A stretch of DNA of 64,000 nucleotides from assembly GCF_018449525.1 (NCBI RefSeq), contig NZ_JAAVUS010000001.1, positions 434,001 to 498,000 of the forward strand. The letters are read 5' to 3'. This stretch comes from Bradyrhizobium sp. dw_78 (GTDB lineage: Bacteria > Pseudomonadota > Alphaproteobacteria > Rhizobiales > Xanthobacteraceae). A program made the position numbers and the translations under genes. The notes under the pieces were generated by a model, which was given only the letters and a program-made list of their open reading frames with translations, ran no database searches and was not told the origin of the DNA. Shown one piece after another: positions 24,550 to 34,110 of this stretch. Position 1 is the first letter of the stretch; each line of letters starts with the position of its first letter.

Positions 24550-26078
24550 ATCTCGCTGAGATCGCTCTCAAATTGTCGGCTTCTCCGGAAATGGAGAGCC
24601 GCGTCGCGTTCTATACCGGCAACAGCGCCACCACGAATGCCGAGTTTCGCCGGCTGGTGCTGCATATCGCGGGACAGCTAAGGACGCTGGGGCTCAAGCG
24701 CGGCGATCACGTTCTGCTGCGCATGACGAATTCCGTCGAGTTTGCCGCGTCCTTTCTCGCCGTCATCTGGAATGGCGGGGTTGCGGCGCTGCAAAACTCG
24801 CAATTCGGGCGCTATGAGCTCGAGCATGTGGTCGGCCTGGTGAAGCCGGCATTGGTCCTGGTTGGAGGCTCGTTTCGAGACGATGCTTCCGTCGCCGGAT
24901 TGGTTCCGTCATCCAGTGTGCATCTGGTGACGACGGAGGGCATTGAACCTGTTGCCGGATCGCCTGCGGTTGCTGTTCAGGCCGATGTGCAGCCGTTTCA
25001 GGCCGAGCCGAATGATCCCGCCTTTATCGTGTTCACATCAGGCACGACCGGGCGGCCGAAGGGCATTGTTCACGCGCATAGATGGCTCGAGGCGCTCGGC
25101 GACAGCAACCGGACGCGAATTCCGCCGCGCCAGGATGATGTGGCGTTCGCGACCGGGGAGTGGAGTTTCGTCAGCGCGTTGGGGCACAACGTGCTGTTCC
25201 CTCTTCGAAACGGCATCAGCGCCGCTATTCTGGAGGAGCGGGCAAGCCCCGAGCGGATCCTGGCGGCGGTGGATCGGCATAAGGTGACGCTGCTCTACAG
25301 CGTCGCGACGCTTTACCGGCGCATCCTTGGCCAGCCGGGGATCGAGAAGCGATTCGATATTTCAAGCCTGCGCGGAGTCAATTCGACCGGAGAGCCGCTT
25401 GAACCGGCCGTGAAGCAGGAATGGGAAGCCAGATTCGGCTGCCCGGTGTGGGAGCATTACGGACTTTCCGAAGCGCAGATGGTGCTGGGACATGGTCCGA
25501 TAACGCCGCCGCGAGAAGGTTCGGTTGGGGTGGCGTGGGGCGTGCAGCCGAAAATCGTGGATGAAGCCTTTCAGCCGCTTGCCGCCAATTCGGTCGGAAC
25601 CTTGGTGTTCGAGCGGGATTATCCGGGATTTTTTCTTGGATATCTTGGCGATCCGCAGCGAACGGCAGACAGCTTCCGCAACGGCTATTTCCTGACCAGC
25701 GATCTGGCCAAAATCGACGAGGATGGCTTCGTCTTTATTCTCGGCCGTTCGGACGATTGCTTCAAGAGCAAAGGCGTGTTGATTGCGCCGCGCGAAATCG
25801 AGGAAGCGTTGCTCTCCCTTGGGGTGTTCGAAGAGGCTTGCGTTTTTGCTATTCCGGATGCGGAAATCGGCAACCGGATCGGTGCGGCCGTGGTCCGAAG
25901 ATCCGAGGTGGAAACCGAAGTCGACAGCGACATTCGCTCGCTCGCCAAATCACTCGGCGGCCGGATCGCTCCGTTCAAGATTCCGACCACGCTGGTTTTT
26001 CGGGAAGCGTTGCCGAAGAACGCGAATGGCAAGACCCTGCGAACCGAAGTGGCGCGTTCGTTTCTGGAGTCGGCGTGA
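24546..26078 (+). CDS. AMP-dependent acyl/aryl-CoA ligase
   Basis: A 510-residue adenylate-forming enzyme that activates a carboxylic acid as a CoA thioester at the expense of ATP. Core motifs are the P-loop FTSGTTGRPKGIVH, GVNSTGEPL, HYGLSEAQ (the usual Thr-Glu is Ser-Glu), TSDLAKIDEDGF and, near the end, LPKNANGKTLRTE with the catalytic Lys. The overall layout resembles benzoate- or 2-aminobenzoate-CoA ligases and short or medium acyl-CoA ligases; specificity cannot be decided. It is the last gene of the ABC-ECH operon and is followed directly by a strong terminator. Confidence 0.92.
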   Translation: MNLAEIALKLSASPEMESRVAFYTGNSATTNAEFRRLVLHIAGQLRTLGLKRGDHVLLRMTNSVEFAASFLAVIWNGGVAALQNSQFGRYELEHVVGLVKPALVLVGGSFRDDASVAGLVPSSSVHLVTTEGIEPVAGSPAVAVQADVQPFQAEPNDPAFIVFTSGTTGRPKGIVHAHRWLEALGDSNRTRIPPRQDDVAFATGEWSFVSALGHNVLFPLRNGISAAILEERASPERILAAVDRHKVTLLYSVATLYRRILGQPGIEKRFDISSLRGVNSTGEPLEPAVKQEWEARFGCPVWEHYGLSEAQMVLGHGPITPPREGSVGVAWGVQPKIVDEAFQPLAANSVGTLVFERDYPGFFLGYLGDPQRTADSFRNGYFLTSDLAKIDEDGFVFILGRSDDCFKSKGVLIAPREIEEALLSLGVFEEACVFAIPDAEIGNRIGAAVVRRSEVETEVDSDIRSLAKSLGGRIAPFKIPTTLVFREALPKNANGKTLRTEVARSFLESA

Positions 26079-26084
26079 CGGAGG

Positions 26085-26118
26085 AAAAAGGGGGCTGCGG
26101 TGTTCAGCCCCTTTTTTT
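26085..26118 (+). terminator. Rho-independent terminator after the CoA-ligase operon
   Basis: The stem GGGGCTG (26091-26097) pairs with CAGCCCC (26105-26111) over a 7-base loop. It is preceded by five A and followed by seven T, and begins 7 bases after the ligase stop. This is a classic intrinsic terminator. The 393-base gap 26079-26471 otherwise holds the palindromic repeat at 26308 and the operator at 26437; no gene was seen. Confidence 0.9.
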
Positions 26119-26307
26119 GCCTTCATGATCTCCGGTGGGCGGTTGAGTGAAGCGTCGCAGGGAAATACCTGACCGATATCCGTGGCCGGGTCCGGCGCAC
26201 GCCATGCACTGACGACTTCATCAAAGAGTTCAGCGAGAGCGCGTCGCGCGCGGCTCGTTTTCGCCCCGTTCTGGGAGCATCGGCTGGCCCGCGGGCCTGG
26301 AGCAGGA

Positions 26308-26332
26308 TCGGTTCTGATTGAATCAGAACCGA
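26308..26332. repeat. Palindromic repeat element, copy 2
   Basis: A perfect 12-base inverted repeat, TCGGTTCTGATT with a one-base loop and its complement. It matches the hairpin at 2762-2788 except for the loop base. It lies in the gap between the CoA-ligase terminator and the hut region. Confidence 0.75.
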
Positions 26333-26436
26333 AGCTCCAGATTCTTGTTTTGACGCGTTTTCTTTACGCGAACCGGCCGCCACTTCGCTCGAAAACGCTC
26401 TCAGGCCGCGCATTGACTTTCCTCGGCTCCTTTATA

Positions 26437-26448
26437 ATGTATAGACAT
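26437..26448 (+). promoter_or_regulatory. HutC-like operator, site 1
   Basis: The box ATGTATAGACAT is the reverse complement of ATGTCTATACAT at 35784 and differs by one base from the box at 31879. It lies 24 bases before the GTG start of the ornithine-cyclodeaminase-like gene, a position suited to repression. GntR/HutC regulators bind such TGT-ATA-ACA palindromes, and hutC is 7 kb downstream. Binding is inferred. Confidence 0.65.
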
Positions 26449-26471
26449 ATTAGTGACGAGGGAGCGCCCGC

Positions 26472-27473
26472 GTGCCGCCGATCTACATCGCCTATCTCAA
26501 CCGCCTTGATATTGAAGAACTCAAGATTACCGACGAGGAGATCCTGTCGGCGATCGAGGCCAGCCTTGCCAGTCAGGGCAAAGGCGAGACCGTGATCGAG
26601 CCGCGCGTTCACCTCGAACCCGGCGTCGCGAACGGCCATTTCAACGTGCTGCGTGGGGCCATCAAGGCCCCGATCGATTCCGCCGGGGTCAAAGTCGTCG
26701 GCGACTTCGTCGATAACTACAAGCTCGGTTTTCCCTCCGAGATCGCGATCCTGGCGCTGTTCGATCCACGCACCGGGGCGCCAAAGGCCATTCTGGACGC
26801 AAGCAGCATCACCGATATGCGGACCGGCGCGGTCACCGCGGTCGGCGCCAAATATCTGGCGCGGAAGAATTCGAAAATTCTCGGCCATATCGGCGCGCGG
26901 GGAACCGCCTATTGGAATGTGCGCCTGCTCAATCATCTGTTCGATTTCGACGAAATCCGGGTGCATTCGCGCCGCGCGGAAAGCCGCAACAGCTTTGCCG
27001 AGCGGCTGAGCCAGGATCTCGGCAAGAAGGTGATCGCAACAGAGGACTGGAAATCGTGCGTCGAGGGCGCCGACATCGTGGTCGAAGCTTCCCGCCTCGA
27101 CCAGCCGACGCCGATGCTGAAGACGGAATGGATCAAGAAGGGTGCTTTCGTCGTACCTTACGGCACCATGAGCGCGATCGAACTGTCGCTGACGGACATC
27201 ATGAGCAAGCTGGTTGTCGACGATTGGGGACAATGCAAAGGCGGCAAGTTCGGCAGCCTTCGCGCCCATGTCGAGGCCGGAAAATTGTCGGAGGCCACGC
27301 TGCACGCCGAGCTTGGACAGATCGTCGCCGGCCTCAAGCCGGGCCGCGAGAGCGATGCGGAGACCAATTTATTGTGGCATCGCGGGCTTTCGCTGTCCGA
27401 CATCGCGCTCGGCCATGCGATGCTCGTGAAGGCCGAACGCATTGGCATCGGCCAGCGCCTGCGCTTTGCCTGA
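26472..27473 (+). CDS. Ornithine cyclodeaminase/mu-crystallin family protein
   Basis: An NAD(P)-dependent enzyme of 333 residues. The family blocks are the N-terminal EEILSAIEASL, KVVGDFVDNYKLGFP, the conserved DASSITDMRTGAVTAVGAKYLA, the nucleotide-binding ILGHIGARGTAYWNV (here GxGA with an extra turn), and DWGQCKGGKFGSL. Relatives are ornithine cyclodeaminase, alanine dehydrogenase of archaeal type, imine reductases and ketimine reductases. GTG 26472 has GGAG 7 bases upstream. Because an HutC-like box sits in front of it and a PhnD-like gene follows by 27 bases, it is probably induced with histidine catabolism, but its reaction there is not known. Confidence 0.88.
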   Translation: MPPIYIAYLNRLDIEELKITDEEILSAIEASLASQGKGETVIEPRVHLEPGVANGHFNVLRGAIKAPIDSAGVKVVGDFVDNYKLGFPSEIAILALFDPRTGAPKAILDASSITDMRTGAVTAVGAKYLARKNSKILGHIGARGTAYWNVRLLNHLFDFDEIRVHSRRAESRNSFAERLSQDLGKKVIATEDWKSCVEGADIVVEASRLDQPTPMLKTEWIKKGAFVVPYGTMSAIELSLTDIMSKLVVDDWGQCKGGKFGSLRAHVEAGKLSEATLHAELGQIVAGLKPGRESDAETNLLWHRGLSLSDIALGHAMLVKAERIGIGQRLRFA

Positions 27474-27500
27474 TCGAAGCCTGACCGGGAGCGTGTGAAC

Positions 27501-28313
27501 ATGGCGTATGTGGCGAATGCGCGGATGTATTCGGTCAATCCAGCAGCCGCCGCAGCCTGGAAAGAGCTGTTTAGCTGGCTGGCTCAGCAGGCTGGCGTCG
27601 AGTTGCACGCGATCGACCACGCCTTTCCGTCGCCGCTCGCGGACTTATGGTCGCGTTCCGATCTCGCCTGCGCCTTCATGTGCGGCTTTCCCTATGCGCT
27701 CGCGGAACATCCGCCGCAACCGGTCGCTGCCCCCATTCCCATTAACGCGCCGATATCCGGACGACCGGTTTACGCTACCCGTCTCGTGGTGCGTGCGGAT
27801 TCCAGCTTCGATTCGCTGGAGGAAACCTTCGGTGGCCGTCTCGGCTATACCGTCGAGGATTCCCATTCCGGCTACAATGCGCTGCGGCATCATTTGCTGC
27901 CGTATTACCGCCAGCGCGGCGCAAAACTCTATCGAGACAGCATCGGGCCGTTGTTCACGCCGCGCCGGGTCATCGAGGCGCTGCTCGCCGACGATATCGA
28001 TGTCGGCCCGCTCGACAGCTATGCCCTGGATTTGATGCTGCGCCATCAACCCGAACTGGTGTCGCAGGTCAGGGTGATCGCGAGCACTGATCCGGCGCCG
28101 ATCCCGATGCTGGTTGCCGCAACGGATTGTCCCCGAGAGGTCGTTGCGGCGTTGCAGTCCGCGCTTGCGGCGTTCGGAAAGTCAGCCGCGTGCGCCGGAT
28201 TGAGAGACCGGCTTGCCCTTGAGGCCTTTGCTCCCGTCGTCGCTGAGGATTATCTTCAGACGACGCGCTGGGAGGCGGAAGCGCGCGCCGCAGGATATGG
28301 TCAGCCCGGCTGA
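27501..28313 (+). CDS. PhnD/PBP2-like binding protein without signal peptide
   Basis: A 270-residue protein resembling phosphonate-type periplasmic binding proteins (VANARMYSVNPAAAAAWKELF, SRSDLACAFMCGFPYA, GRLGYTVEDSHSGYNALRH, ALLADDIDVGPLDSYALDL). No signal sequence is visible: the chain starts MAYVANARM at the point where mature relatives start. It may therefore be cytoplasmic, or the export signal may be missing through a changed start. ATG 27501 has GGGAG 9 bases upstream; GTG 27495 is the alternative. It is co-transcribed with the cyclodeaminase-like gene, and its end overlaps the convergent hutD by 13 bases. Confidence 0.78.
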   Translation: MAYVANARMYSVNPAAAAAWKELFSWLAQQAGVELHAIDHAFPSPLADLWSRSDLACAFMCGFPYALAEHPPQPVAAPIPINAPISGRPVYATRLVVRADSSFDSLEETFGGRLGYTVEDSHSGYNALRHHLLPYYRQRGAKLYRDSIGPLFTPRRVIEALLADDIDVGPLDSYALDLMLRHQPELVSQVRVIASTDPAPIPMLVAATDCPREVVAALQSALAAFGKSAACAGLRDRLALEAFAPVVAEDYLQTTRWEAEARAAGYGQPG

Positions 28314-28894
28314 TCGCCACGTTCACGCAATAGCACAAGATAGCATTCGCCGGGAGCCGTCGGCGCGATCCGGAACGGCGCATTGGATGACCGCAGCAGA
28401 ATGGCTGCGTCGCCGCGATCGAGCGTTGCGAAATCTTGCCCTGAAGTCAGATTCGTCCGGCCGTCCAGCGAAACAACGATAGCGATGTCGCTGTTGTCGA
28501 AATTACCCGAGAACGGTTCTCGAACGGGCAGCAGGCGATGGCTGAAGCGCCGGCGCCGCGTCATCACGTTGAGGTCGGTGATCTCGCCCGCCACCAGCCG
28601 CGCGGAGGTTGCGAGGTCTCCCGCGAATTGGACCGGATCGGAGCCGCGCCCAAGCGTCACCGGCGCGTTGGCGCCGATCGTGAGCATCAGGCCGCGGCCC
28701 CTGACGACGGCCAGGGTCCGATCGATCCCGGCAAATTCGGAGAACGGCCCGTCGGAGGCGACTTGCGCCATGCTGATGCGCCAGTCGAACGTATCCAGCG
28801 ATGCGCCGGCCGGCTCTGCCGCGATCTCCGTGGTCGAGCCGCCGCCATTCTTCCAGCGGGTGGTCCGGCAATCGATGGCGCGAATGATCTTCAA
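28301..28894 (-). CDS. hutD: HutD family protein
   Basis: A 197-residue cupin-fold protein of the HutD family, thought to set an upper limit on hut expression by binding a pathway intermediate such as formylglutamate or urocanate; its biochemical role is not settled. Recognisable features are the N-terminal CRTTRWKNGGGSTTEIA, FDWRISMAQVASDGPFS and the G-R-G-L-M-L-T segment. It is the last gene of the minus-strand hutI-hutU-hutD group, 14 bases after hutU. Confidence 0.9.
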   Translation of the reverse strand: MKIIRAIDCRTTRWKNGGGSTTEIAAEPAGASLDTFDWRISMAQVASDGPFSEFAGIDRTLAVVRGRGLMLTIGANAPVTLGRGSDPVQFAGDLATSARLVAGEITDLNVMTRRRRFSHRLLPVREPFSGNFDNSDIAIVVSLDGRTNLTSGQDFATLDRGDAAILLRSSNAPFRIAPTAPGECYLVLLRERGDQPG

Positions 28895-28908
28895 CGCAGG
28901 CCTTTTAT

Positions 28909-30573
28909 CTAGCGAAGGCTTGGCAGGTCGAGATCATGCTCCCGCGCACATTCGATCGCGAGATCGTAGCCGGCGTCCGCATGCCGCATTACGCCGGTGG
29001 CGGGATCGTTCCACAGCACCCGGCCGATCCGCTGCGCGGCCTCCGGCGTGCCGTCGCAAACGATCACCATGCCGGCGTGCTGGGAGAAACCCATGCCGAC
29101 GCCGCCGCCGTGATGCAGCGACACCCAGGTCGCGCCGCTCGCGCAGTTGAGCAGGGCATTCAGCATCGGCCAGTCGGAAACGGCGTCCGAGCCGTCGCGC
29201 ATCGATTCAGTCTCGCGGTTGGGGGAGGCGACCGAACCGGAATCGAGATGATCGCGGCCGATCACGACCGGCGCTTTCAACTCGCCGCGCGCCACCATTC
29301 CATTGAAGGCGAGGCCGAGCCGGTGACGGTCGCCGAGCCCAACCCAGCAGATCCGCGCGGGCAGGCCCTGGAAAGAGATGCGTTCGCGCGCCATGTCGAG
29401 CCAGTGATGCAGCGAGGCGTCGTCGGGCATCAGTTCCTTTACCTTGGCGTCGGTGCGATAGATGTCTTCCGGATCGCCCGAAAGGGCAGCCCAGCGGAAC
29501 GGCCCGATGCCGCGACAGAATAGCGGGCGGATATAGGCCGGCACAAAGCCCGGAAAATCGAACGCGTCCTTGACGCCTTCTTCAAGCGCCATCTGCCGGA
29601 TATTGTTGCCGTAGTCGACGACCGGAATCCCCATGCGGTGAAAATCGAGCATCGCGCGCACATGTTCCGCCATCGAGGCCCGTGCCGCGCGATCGACCGC
29701 CTTCGGATCGCTTTCACGGCGTGATTCCCATTCGTGGAGCGACCATCCCTTCGGCAGATAGCCGTTGACCGGGTCGTGCGCGGAGGTCTGATCGGTCACC
29801 GCGTCAGGCCGCACCCCACGCCGCACCAGTTCGGGGAAGATTTCCGCGGCATTGCCGAGCAGGCCGACCGAGACCGGCTTTCGGTCGCGTCCGGCCTGCG
29901 CGATGATCGCCAGCGCTTCATCGAGATCCTTGGCTTGGCGATCGAGATAGCGCGTGCGCATCCGCATTTCGATGCGCGACGGCTGGCATTCGACCGCAAG
30001 GCACGATGCGCCGGCCATCACCGCCGCGAGCGGCTGTGCGCCGCCCATGCCGCCAAGGCCACCCGTCAGGATCCATTTGCCCGACAGGTCGCCGCCATAG
30101 TGACGCCGGCCCAGTTCGGCGAATGTCTCGTAGGTGCCTTGAACGATGCCCTGGCTTCCGATGTAGATCCAGGAGCCTGCGGTCATCTGGCCGTACATCA
30201 TCAGGCCCTTGCGGTCGAGCAGACTGAAATGCTCCCACGTCGCCCAGTGCGGCACCAGATTGGAATTGGCGATCAGCACGCGCGGCGCGTCGGCATGGGT
30301 GCGAAAAACGCCGACCGGCTTGCCCGATTGCACCAGCAGAGTCTGGTCGCCCTCGAGGCGCTTCAGCGTCGTGACGATGCGGTCAAAACTTTCCCAGTCG
30401 CGTGCCGCGCGTCCGATGCCGCCATAGACCACGAGCTCGCCGGGCTTTTCGGCGACCTCCGGATCGAGATTGTTCATCAGCATCCGGAGCGGCGCTTCGG
30501 TAAGCCAGCTTTTGGCCGAAAGCTCTGAACCACGTGCCGCCCTTATGGTGCGGGCATTATCAATACGTGTCAT
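28909..30573 (-). CDS. hutU: Urocanate hydratase
   Basis: A cytoplasmic enzyme with tightly bound NAD+ that adds water to urocanate, giving imidazolonepropionate. The 554-residue chain is full length. It carries the family hallmark [10 protein letters not shown], in which Cys409 corresponds to Cys410 of the Pseudomonas putida enzyme, the NAD-binding [26 protein letters not shown] with the conserved Tyr50, and HHGGGVGMG. It follows hutI by 36 bases and is followed by hutD. The urocanase paralogue at 48643 lacks the Cys and several of these residues. Confidence 0.97.
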   Translation of the reverse strand: MTRIDNARTIRAARGSELSAKSWLTEAPLRMLMNNLDPEVAEKPGELVVYGGIGRAARDWESFDRIVTTLKRLEGDQTLLVQSGKPVGVFRTHADAPRVLIANSNLVPHWATWEHFSLLDRKGLMMYGQMTAGSWIYIGSQGIVQGTYETFAELGRRHYGGDLSGKWILTGGLGGMGGAQPLAAVMAGASCLAVECQPSRIEMRMRTRYLDRQAKDLDEALAIIAQAGRDRKPVSVGLLGNAAEIFPELVRRGVRPDAVTDQTSAHDPVNGYLPKGWSLHEWESRRESDPKAVDRAARASMAEHVRAMLDFHRMGIPVVDYGNNIRQMALEEGVKDAFDFPGFVPAYIRPLFCRGIGPFRWAALSGDPEDIYRTDAKVKELMPDDASLHHWLDMARERISFQGLPARICWVGLGDRHRLGLAFNGMVARGELKAPVVIGRDHLDSGSVASPNRETESMRDGSDAVSDWPMLNALLNCASGATWVSLHHGGGVGMGFSQHAGMVIVCDGTPEAAQRIGRVLWNDPATGVMRHADAGYDLAIECAREHDLDLPSLR

Positions 30574-30609
30574 GATCGAAATCCAGCTTGGAATGGAGGG
30601 GAAGCGCGG

Positions 30610-31827
30610 TCATGTAGCGATGCCTCGCCAGACCCGCGCATGAAGTGGATTGAATCCCATCCGGTAGACCAGTTCGGCCGGTCGTTCGATTTCCCAGATG
30701 GCGAGGTCGCAACGCTTGCCTGCTTCGAGGCTTCCGGTTTCGCCGAACAGGCCAAGCGCGCGCGTGGCCTCGCGGGTCACCGCGGCCAGGCATTCCTCGA
30801 CGGTCAGGCGAAACAGGGTGGCTCCCATGTTCATCGTCAGCAGCAGCGAGGTCAGCGGCGAGGTGCCGGGGTTGCAGTCGGTCGCAAGCGCGATCGGCAC
30901 GCGGTGCTTGCGCATCAGCTCGATCGGCGGCGCCTGTCGTTCGCGGATGAAATAGAACGCGCCGGGCAGCACCACCGCGACGGTCCCGGCGCGTCGCATG
31001 GCAACGACGCCGTCTTCGTCGGCATATTCAAGATGATCCGCCGACAAGGCGCCAAACCGCGCCGCGAGAGCCGCGCCGTGCAGGTTGGACAGCTGGTCGG
31101 CATGAAGCCGGACCGCAAGGTTGAAGTCGCGGGCGCGGGAGAACACCTGTGCGGTTTCTTCCGGCGAGAATGCGATATTTTCGCAGAACGCGTCGACGGC
31201 ATCGACGAGATCGTCCGCGGCGAGCGCAGGCATCATCTCGTTGCAGACGGTGTCGATATAGGCTTTGGAACGGCCGGAAAATTCCGGCGGCAGCGCATGG
31301 GCGCCGAGGAAAGTGGTCCTTATCGTGACAGGATTTTCGCGGCCGAGCCGCCGCGCTGCGCTAAGCTGGCGGCGCTCGGTCGCAAGCTCGAGACCGTAGC
31401 CCGACTTGATCTCCAGGGTCGTGACGCCTTCGGCCATCAACGCGGCGAGGCGGGGTTGCGCGCTGGATGCGAGCTCGTCCTCGCTCGCCTGCCGCGTGGC
31501 CTTGACGGTCGACACGATGCCGCCACCGCGCCGCGCGATCTCCTCGTAGCTTGCGCCAGCTAGCCGCAGCTCAAACTCTTCGGCGCGATTGCCGCCATAG
31601 ACGAGATGGGTGTGGCAATCGACCAAGCCGGGCGTTATCCATCGCCCTTCGCAATCGGTGCGGTCTTTTGCATCGAGGCCGGATGGTGCATCTGCCGCCG
31701 AACCGGCGTAGACGATGAGGCCGTCCCTGGCGGCGATCAGGCCGTCTTCGACAATGCCAAGGCCCTCACGCGCGGGAGACAGGGTTGCAAGCCGACAGTG
31801 GTGCCAAACATGATCGACGGCGGTCAT
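30610..31827 (-). CDS. hutI: Imidazolonepropionase
   Basis: A metal-dependent amidohydrolase of 405 residues that opens imidazolone-5-propionate to N-formimidoyl-glutamate in the third step of histidine use. The signature metal pair is in [17 protein letters not shown]; substrate-binding residues are in RGGGIVSTV and in KSGYGL; further metal ligands are in HADQLSN and the Asp in [10 protein letters not shown]. It is the first gene of the minus-strand hut group and diverges from hutF across 117 bases holding an HutC-like operator. Confidence 0.96.
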   Translation of the reverse strand: MTAVDHVWHHCRLATLSPAREGLGIVEDGLIAARDGLIVYAGSAADAPSGLDAKDRTDCEGRWITPGLVDCHTHLVYGGNRAEEFELRLAGASYEEIARRGGGIVSTVKATRQASEDELASSAQPRLAALMAEGVTTLEIKSGYGLELATERRQLSAARRLGRENPVTIRTTFLGAHALPPEFSGRSKAYIDTVCNEMMPALAADDLVDAVDAFCENIAFSPEETAQVFSRARDFNLAVRLHADQLSNLHGAALAARFGALSADHLEYADEDGVVAMRRAGTVAVVLPGAFYFIRERQAPPIELMRKHRVPIALATDCNPGTSPLTSLLLTMNMGATLFRLTVEECLAAVTREATRALGLFGETGSLEAGKRCDLAIWEIERPAELVYRMGFNPLHARVWRGIAT

Positions 31828-31878
31828 GACAATGGAAGCTCGCTATCCTTTGCACCAGTCGCTTGGCATGTTCTCAAT

Positions 31879-31890
31879 TTGTCTATACAT
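31879..31890. promoter_or_regulatory. HutC-like operator, site 2 (hutI/hutF divergent promoter)
   Basis: The box TTGTCTATACAT lies midway in the 117-base divergent gap between hutI and hutF, so a single regulator could control both directions. It matches the two other boxes at 26437 and 35784 in 11 of 12 bases, allowing for orientation. hutC is the second gene of the hutF unit, consistent with autoregulation. Confidence 0.7.
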
Positions 31891-31944
31891 ATTAGGACAA
31901 CGTAAAACCGCTGTCCAGCGCCGCAATAGCCGTCGGAGGAGAAA

Positions 31945-33303
31945 TTGGCTCAGCTGTATTTCAGAGAGGCTTTGCTGCCCGGCGGATGGTCGCGCGACGT
32001 GAGAATATCGATCGAGAGCGGCCGGATTGCCGCGATCGAAACCGGCGTGCAGGCGACCGGCGCGGACGAGCGGCATGCGATTGGGTTGCCGGGACTGCCC
32101 AATCTCCACAGCCATGGGTTTCAGCGCGGCATGGCGGGCCTGACCGAGTTCAGGGGCACATCGTCCGACAGCTTCTGGACATGGCGCGAACTGATGTACC
32201 GCTTCGTCAGCCGCATGACACCGGAGGATGTCGAGGCGATCACCACGCAGGCCTATGTCGAGATGCTCGAGGCGGGTTTCACGCGGGTCGGCGAGTTTCA
32301 CTACGTCCATCACGATCCATCGGGCGTGCCTTATGGCGATATCGGCGAACTTGCCGGCCGCGTTGCGTCATCCGCCAAGGCCAGCGGGATCGGCCTGACG
32401 CTTCTGCCGGTGTTTTATGCGCATGCCGGCTTCGGCGGCCGCGCGCCGGCCGACGGGCAGCGTCGTTTCATCAACACCGTCGATCAATTCGGCAGGCTGA
32501 TGGAAGCGTCGCGGCGTGCCGTTGTCGAATGTGAAGGCGCGGAGGTCGGCATCGCCCCGCATTCGTTGCGCGCGATCACGCCCGATGAACTGGCCGCGAT
32601 CCTGCCGCTTGCTGCGGGCGGGCCGATCCACATCCATGTCGCCGAACAGGTGAAGGAGGTCGAGGATTGCATCGCCTGGAGCGGGAGCCGTCCGGTTCAA
32701 TGGCTGCTCGATCATGCGGCGGTCGATCGCCGCTGGTGTCTGATTCATGCCACGCACATGAGCGATGAGGAAACGCGCAGGATGGCGGCGACGGGCGCGG
32801 TTGCGGGTCTCTGTCCGGTCACCGAAGCCAATCTCGGCGATGGGATTTTCAATGCCCCGATATTTTCCGATCAAGGCGGCTGTTTCGGTATCGGCTCCGA
32901 TTCTAATGTCCTGATCGGAGCGGCGGACGAATTGCGCCAGTTGGAATACTCGCAGCGCCTGGCGCGTCGCGCACGCAATGTCATGGCGACGACCGAAGCT
33001 CCCTCGACCGGCCGCGCTTTGTTCGACGGTGCGTTCGCCGGCGGCTCGCGGGCGCTCGGCGCGGCCGGCGGTCTCGCGCAGGGGCGCCGGGCCGACATCG
33101 TCAGCCTCGACGCCGACGATCTGGCGCTGGCCGGCCAAGCGGGCGACGTCATCCTCGACCGCTGGCTCTTCAGCAGCCGGCGCTCTCCTGTGGACTGCGT
33201 CTGGACATCCGGCCGAAAGGTTGTGACAAGCGGCAGGCATCATCGGGCAGAACCGGTGGCCGCCGAATTCCGCAAGCGGCTTGAGGGGTTGCTCGCCGCA
33301 TGA
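31945..33303 (+). CDS. hutF: Formimidoylglutamate deiminase
   Basis: A metal-dependent amidohydrolase of 452 residues that converts N-formimidoyl-L-glutamate to N-formyl-L-glutamate and ammonia, the branch used by many proteobacteria instead of HutG-type direct cleavage. Typical elements are LPNLHSHGFQRGMAG with the HxH pair, FTRVGEFHYVHH, IHIHVAEQVKEV, CLIHATHMSD and GSDSNV with the catalytic Asp. The start appears to be TTG 31945, just after GGAGGAG; no ATG is suitably placed. Its stop overlaps hutC by four bases. Confidence 0.93.
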   Translation: MAQLYFREALLPGGWSRDVRISIESGRIAAIETGVQATGADERHAIGLPGLPNLHSHGFQRGMAGLTEFRGTSSDSFWTWRELMYRFVSRMTPEDVEAITTQAYVEMLEAGFTRVGEFHYVHHDPSGVPYGDIGELAGRVASSAKASGIGLTLLPVFYAHAGFGGRAPADGQRRFINTVDQFGRLMEASRRAVVECEGAEVGIAPHSLRAITPDELAAILPLAAGGPIHIHVAEQVKEVEDCIAWSGSRPVQWLLDHAAVDRRWCLIHATHMSDEETRRMAATGAVAGLCPVTEANLGDGIFNAPIFSDQGGCFGIGSDSNVLIGAADELRQLEYSQRLARRARNVMATTEAPSTGRALFDGAFAGGSRALGAAGGLAQGRRADIVSLDADDLALAGQAGDVILDRWLFSSRRSPVDCVWTSGRKVVTSGRHHRAEPVAAEFRKRLEGLLAA

Positions 33304-34052
33304 CTGCCACATCCAAGTCGAACGCCACCAAGTCGGATACCAATAGCGGGATCGCGCTTTATCAACGCATCCGCAACGATATCGAGGGCCGCATCCTGTC
33401 GGGAGAGTGGCCGCCGGGACATCGGGTGCCGTTCGAGCATGAATTGATGGACTCCTATTCGTGTTCGCGGATGACAGTGAACAAGGTGCTGTCGGGGCTC
33501 GCCGCCACAGGCCTGGTCGAACGCCGCAGGCGTGCGGGCAGTTTTGTTTCGCGTCCGAAGGTCCACTCCGCGGTCCTGCAAATCCCGGACTTGAAAGCCG
33601 AGGTCGAAAATCGCGGTGAGCGCTATGGCTACAAGCTGCTGGATCAGCAGAAGCGCGCCGCCTTGCGGGTCGACAAGGTGCGGCTCGGCGTCGATTTGCG
33701 CACGCCTGTGCTGGCGCTGCGTTGCCGCCATGATGCCGCGAATGAACCGTTTGCGCTGGAAGACAGGCTTCTGAACCTGAAGGCGGTGCCGGACGCCCTG
33801 CAACAGGATTTCTCGACTTTGCCGCCGAGCACGTGGCTGGTCGACCACGTGCCCTGGACCGAGGCGGAGCACCGCATTTCCGCCTGCAATGCCGACAAGC
33901 CGCTCGCTGCCGTGTTGAAGGTCGACGAGGGGACAGCCTGTCTCGTCGTCGAGCGCCGGACCTGGCGCAACGGAGAGCCGATTACGGCGGTGCGGCTGGT
34001 TCATCCCGGGCCGCTCTATGACCTGATGGCGCGGTTCACGCCAAGCAGCTGA
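33300..34052 (+). CDS. hutC: Histidine-utilisation repressor, GntR/HutC family
   Basis: A 250-residue repressor with an N-terminal winged helix (ALYQRIRNDIEGRILSGEWPPG, SRMTVNKVLSGLAATGLVERRRRAGSFV) and a C-terminal UTRA ligand domain (LRCRHDAANEPFALEDRLLNLK, TWLVDHVPWTEAEHRI). HutC proteins release DNA on binding urocanate. It is translationally coupled to hutF. The three ATGTCTATACAT-like boxes in the window are its likely targets. Confidence 0.94.
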   Translation: MTATSKSNATKSDTNSGIALYQRIRNDIEGRILSGEWPPGHRVPFEHELMDSYSCSRMTVNKVLSGLAATGLVERRRRAGSFVSRPKVHSAVLQIPDLKAEVENRGERYGYKLLDQQKRAALRVDKVRLGVDLRTPVLALRCRHDAANEPFALEDRLLNLKAVPDALQQDFSTLPPSTWLVDHVPWTEAEHRISACNADKPLAAVLKVDEGTACLVVERRTWRNGEPITAVRLVHPGPLYDLMARFTPSS

Positions 34053-34053
34053 G

Positions 34054-34089
34054 CTATTTCGCCCGCGCTATTTCGTTTGGCCTATTTCG
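34054..34089 (+). repeat. Three 14-base-spaced copies of CTATTTCG
   Basis: The octamer CTATTTCG occurs at 34054, 34068 and 34082, exactly 14 bases apart, immediately after the hutC stop and before the convergent permease gene. The intervening 6 bases differ. It may be a small slipped-strand repeat with no function. There is no obvious terminator hairpin in this 58-base gap. Confidence 0.55.
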
Positions 34090-34110
34090 TCTTGGCGCCT
34101 TCTCACGGCG

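Noticed and set aside
27501..28313. Calling the PhnD-like protein a normal periplasmic phosphonate-binding protein
   Set aside because: No signal peptide is visible with either plausible start, and no phosphonate genes are nearby.
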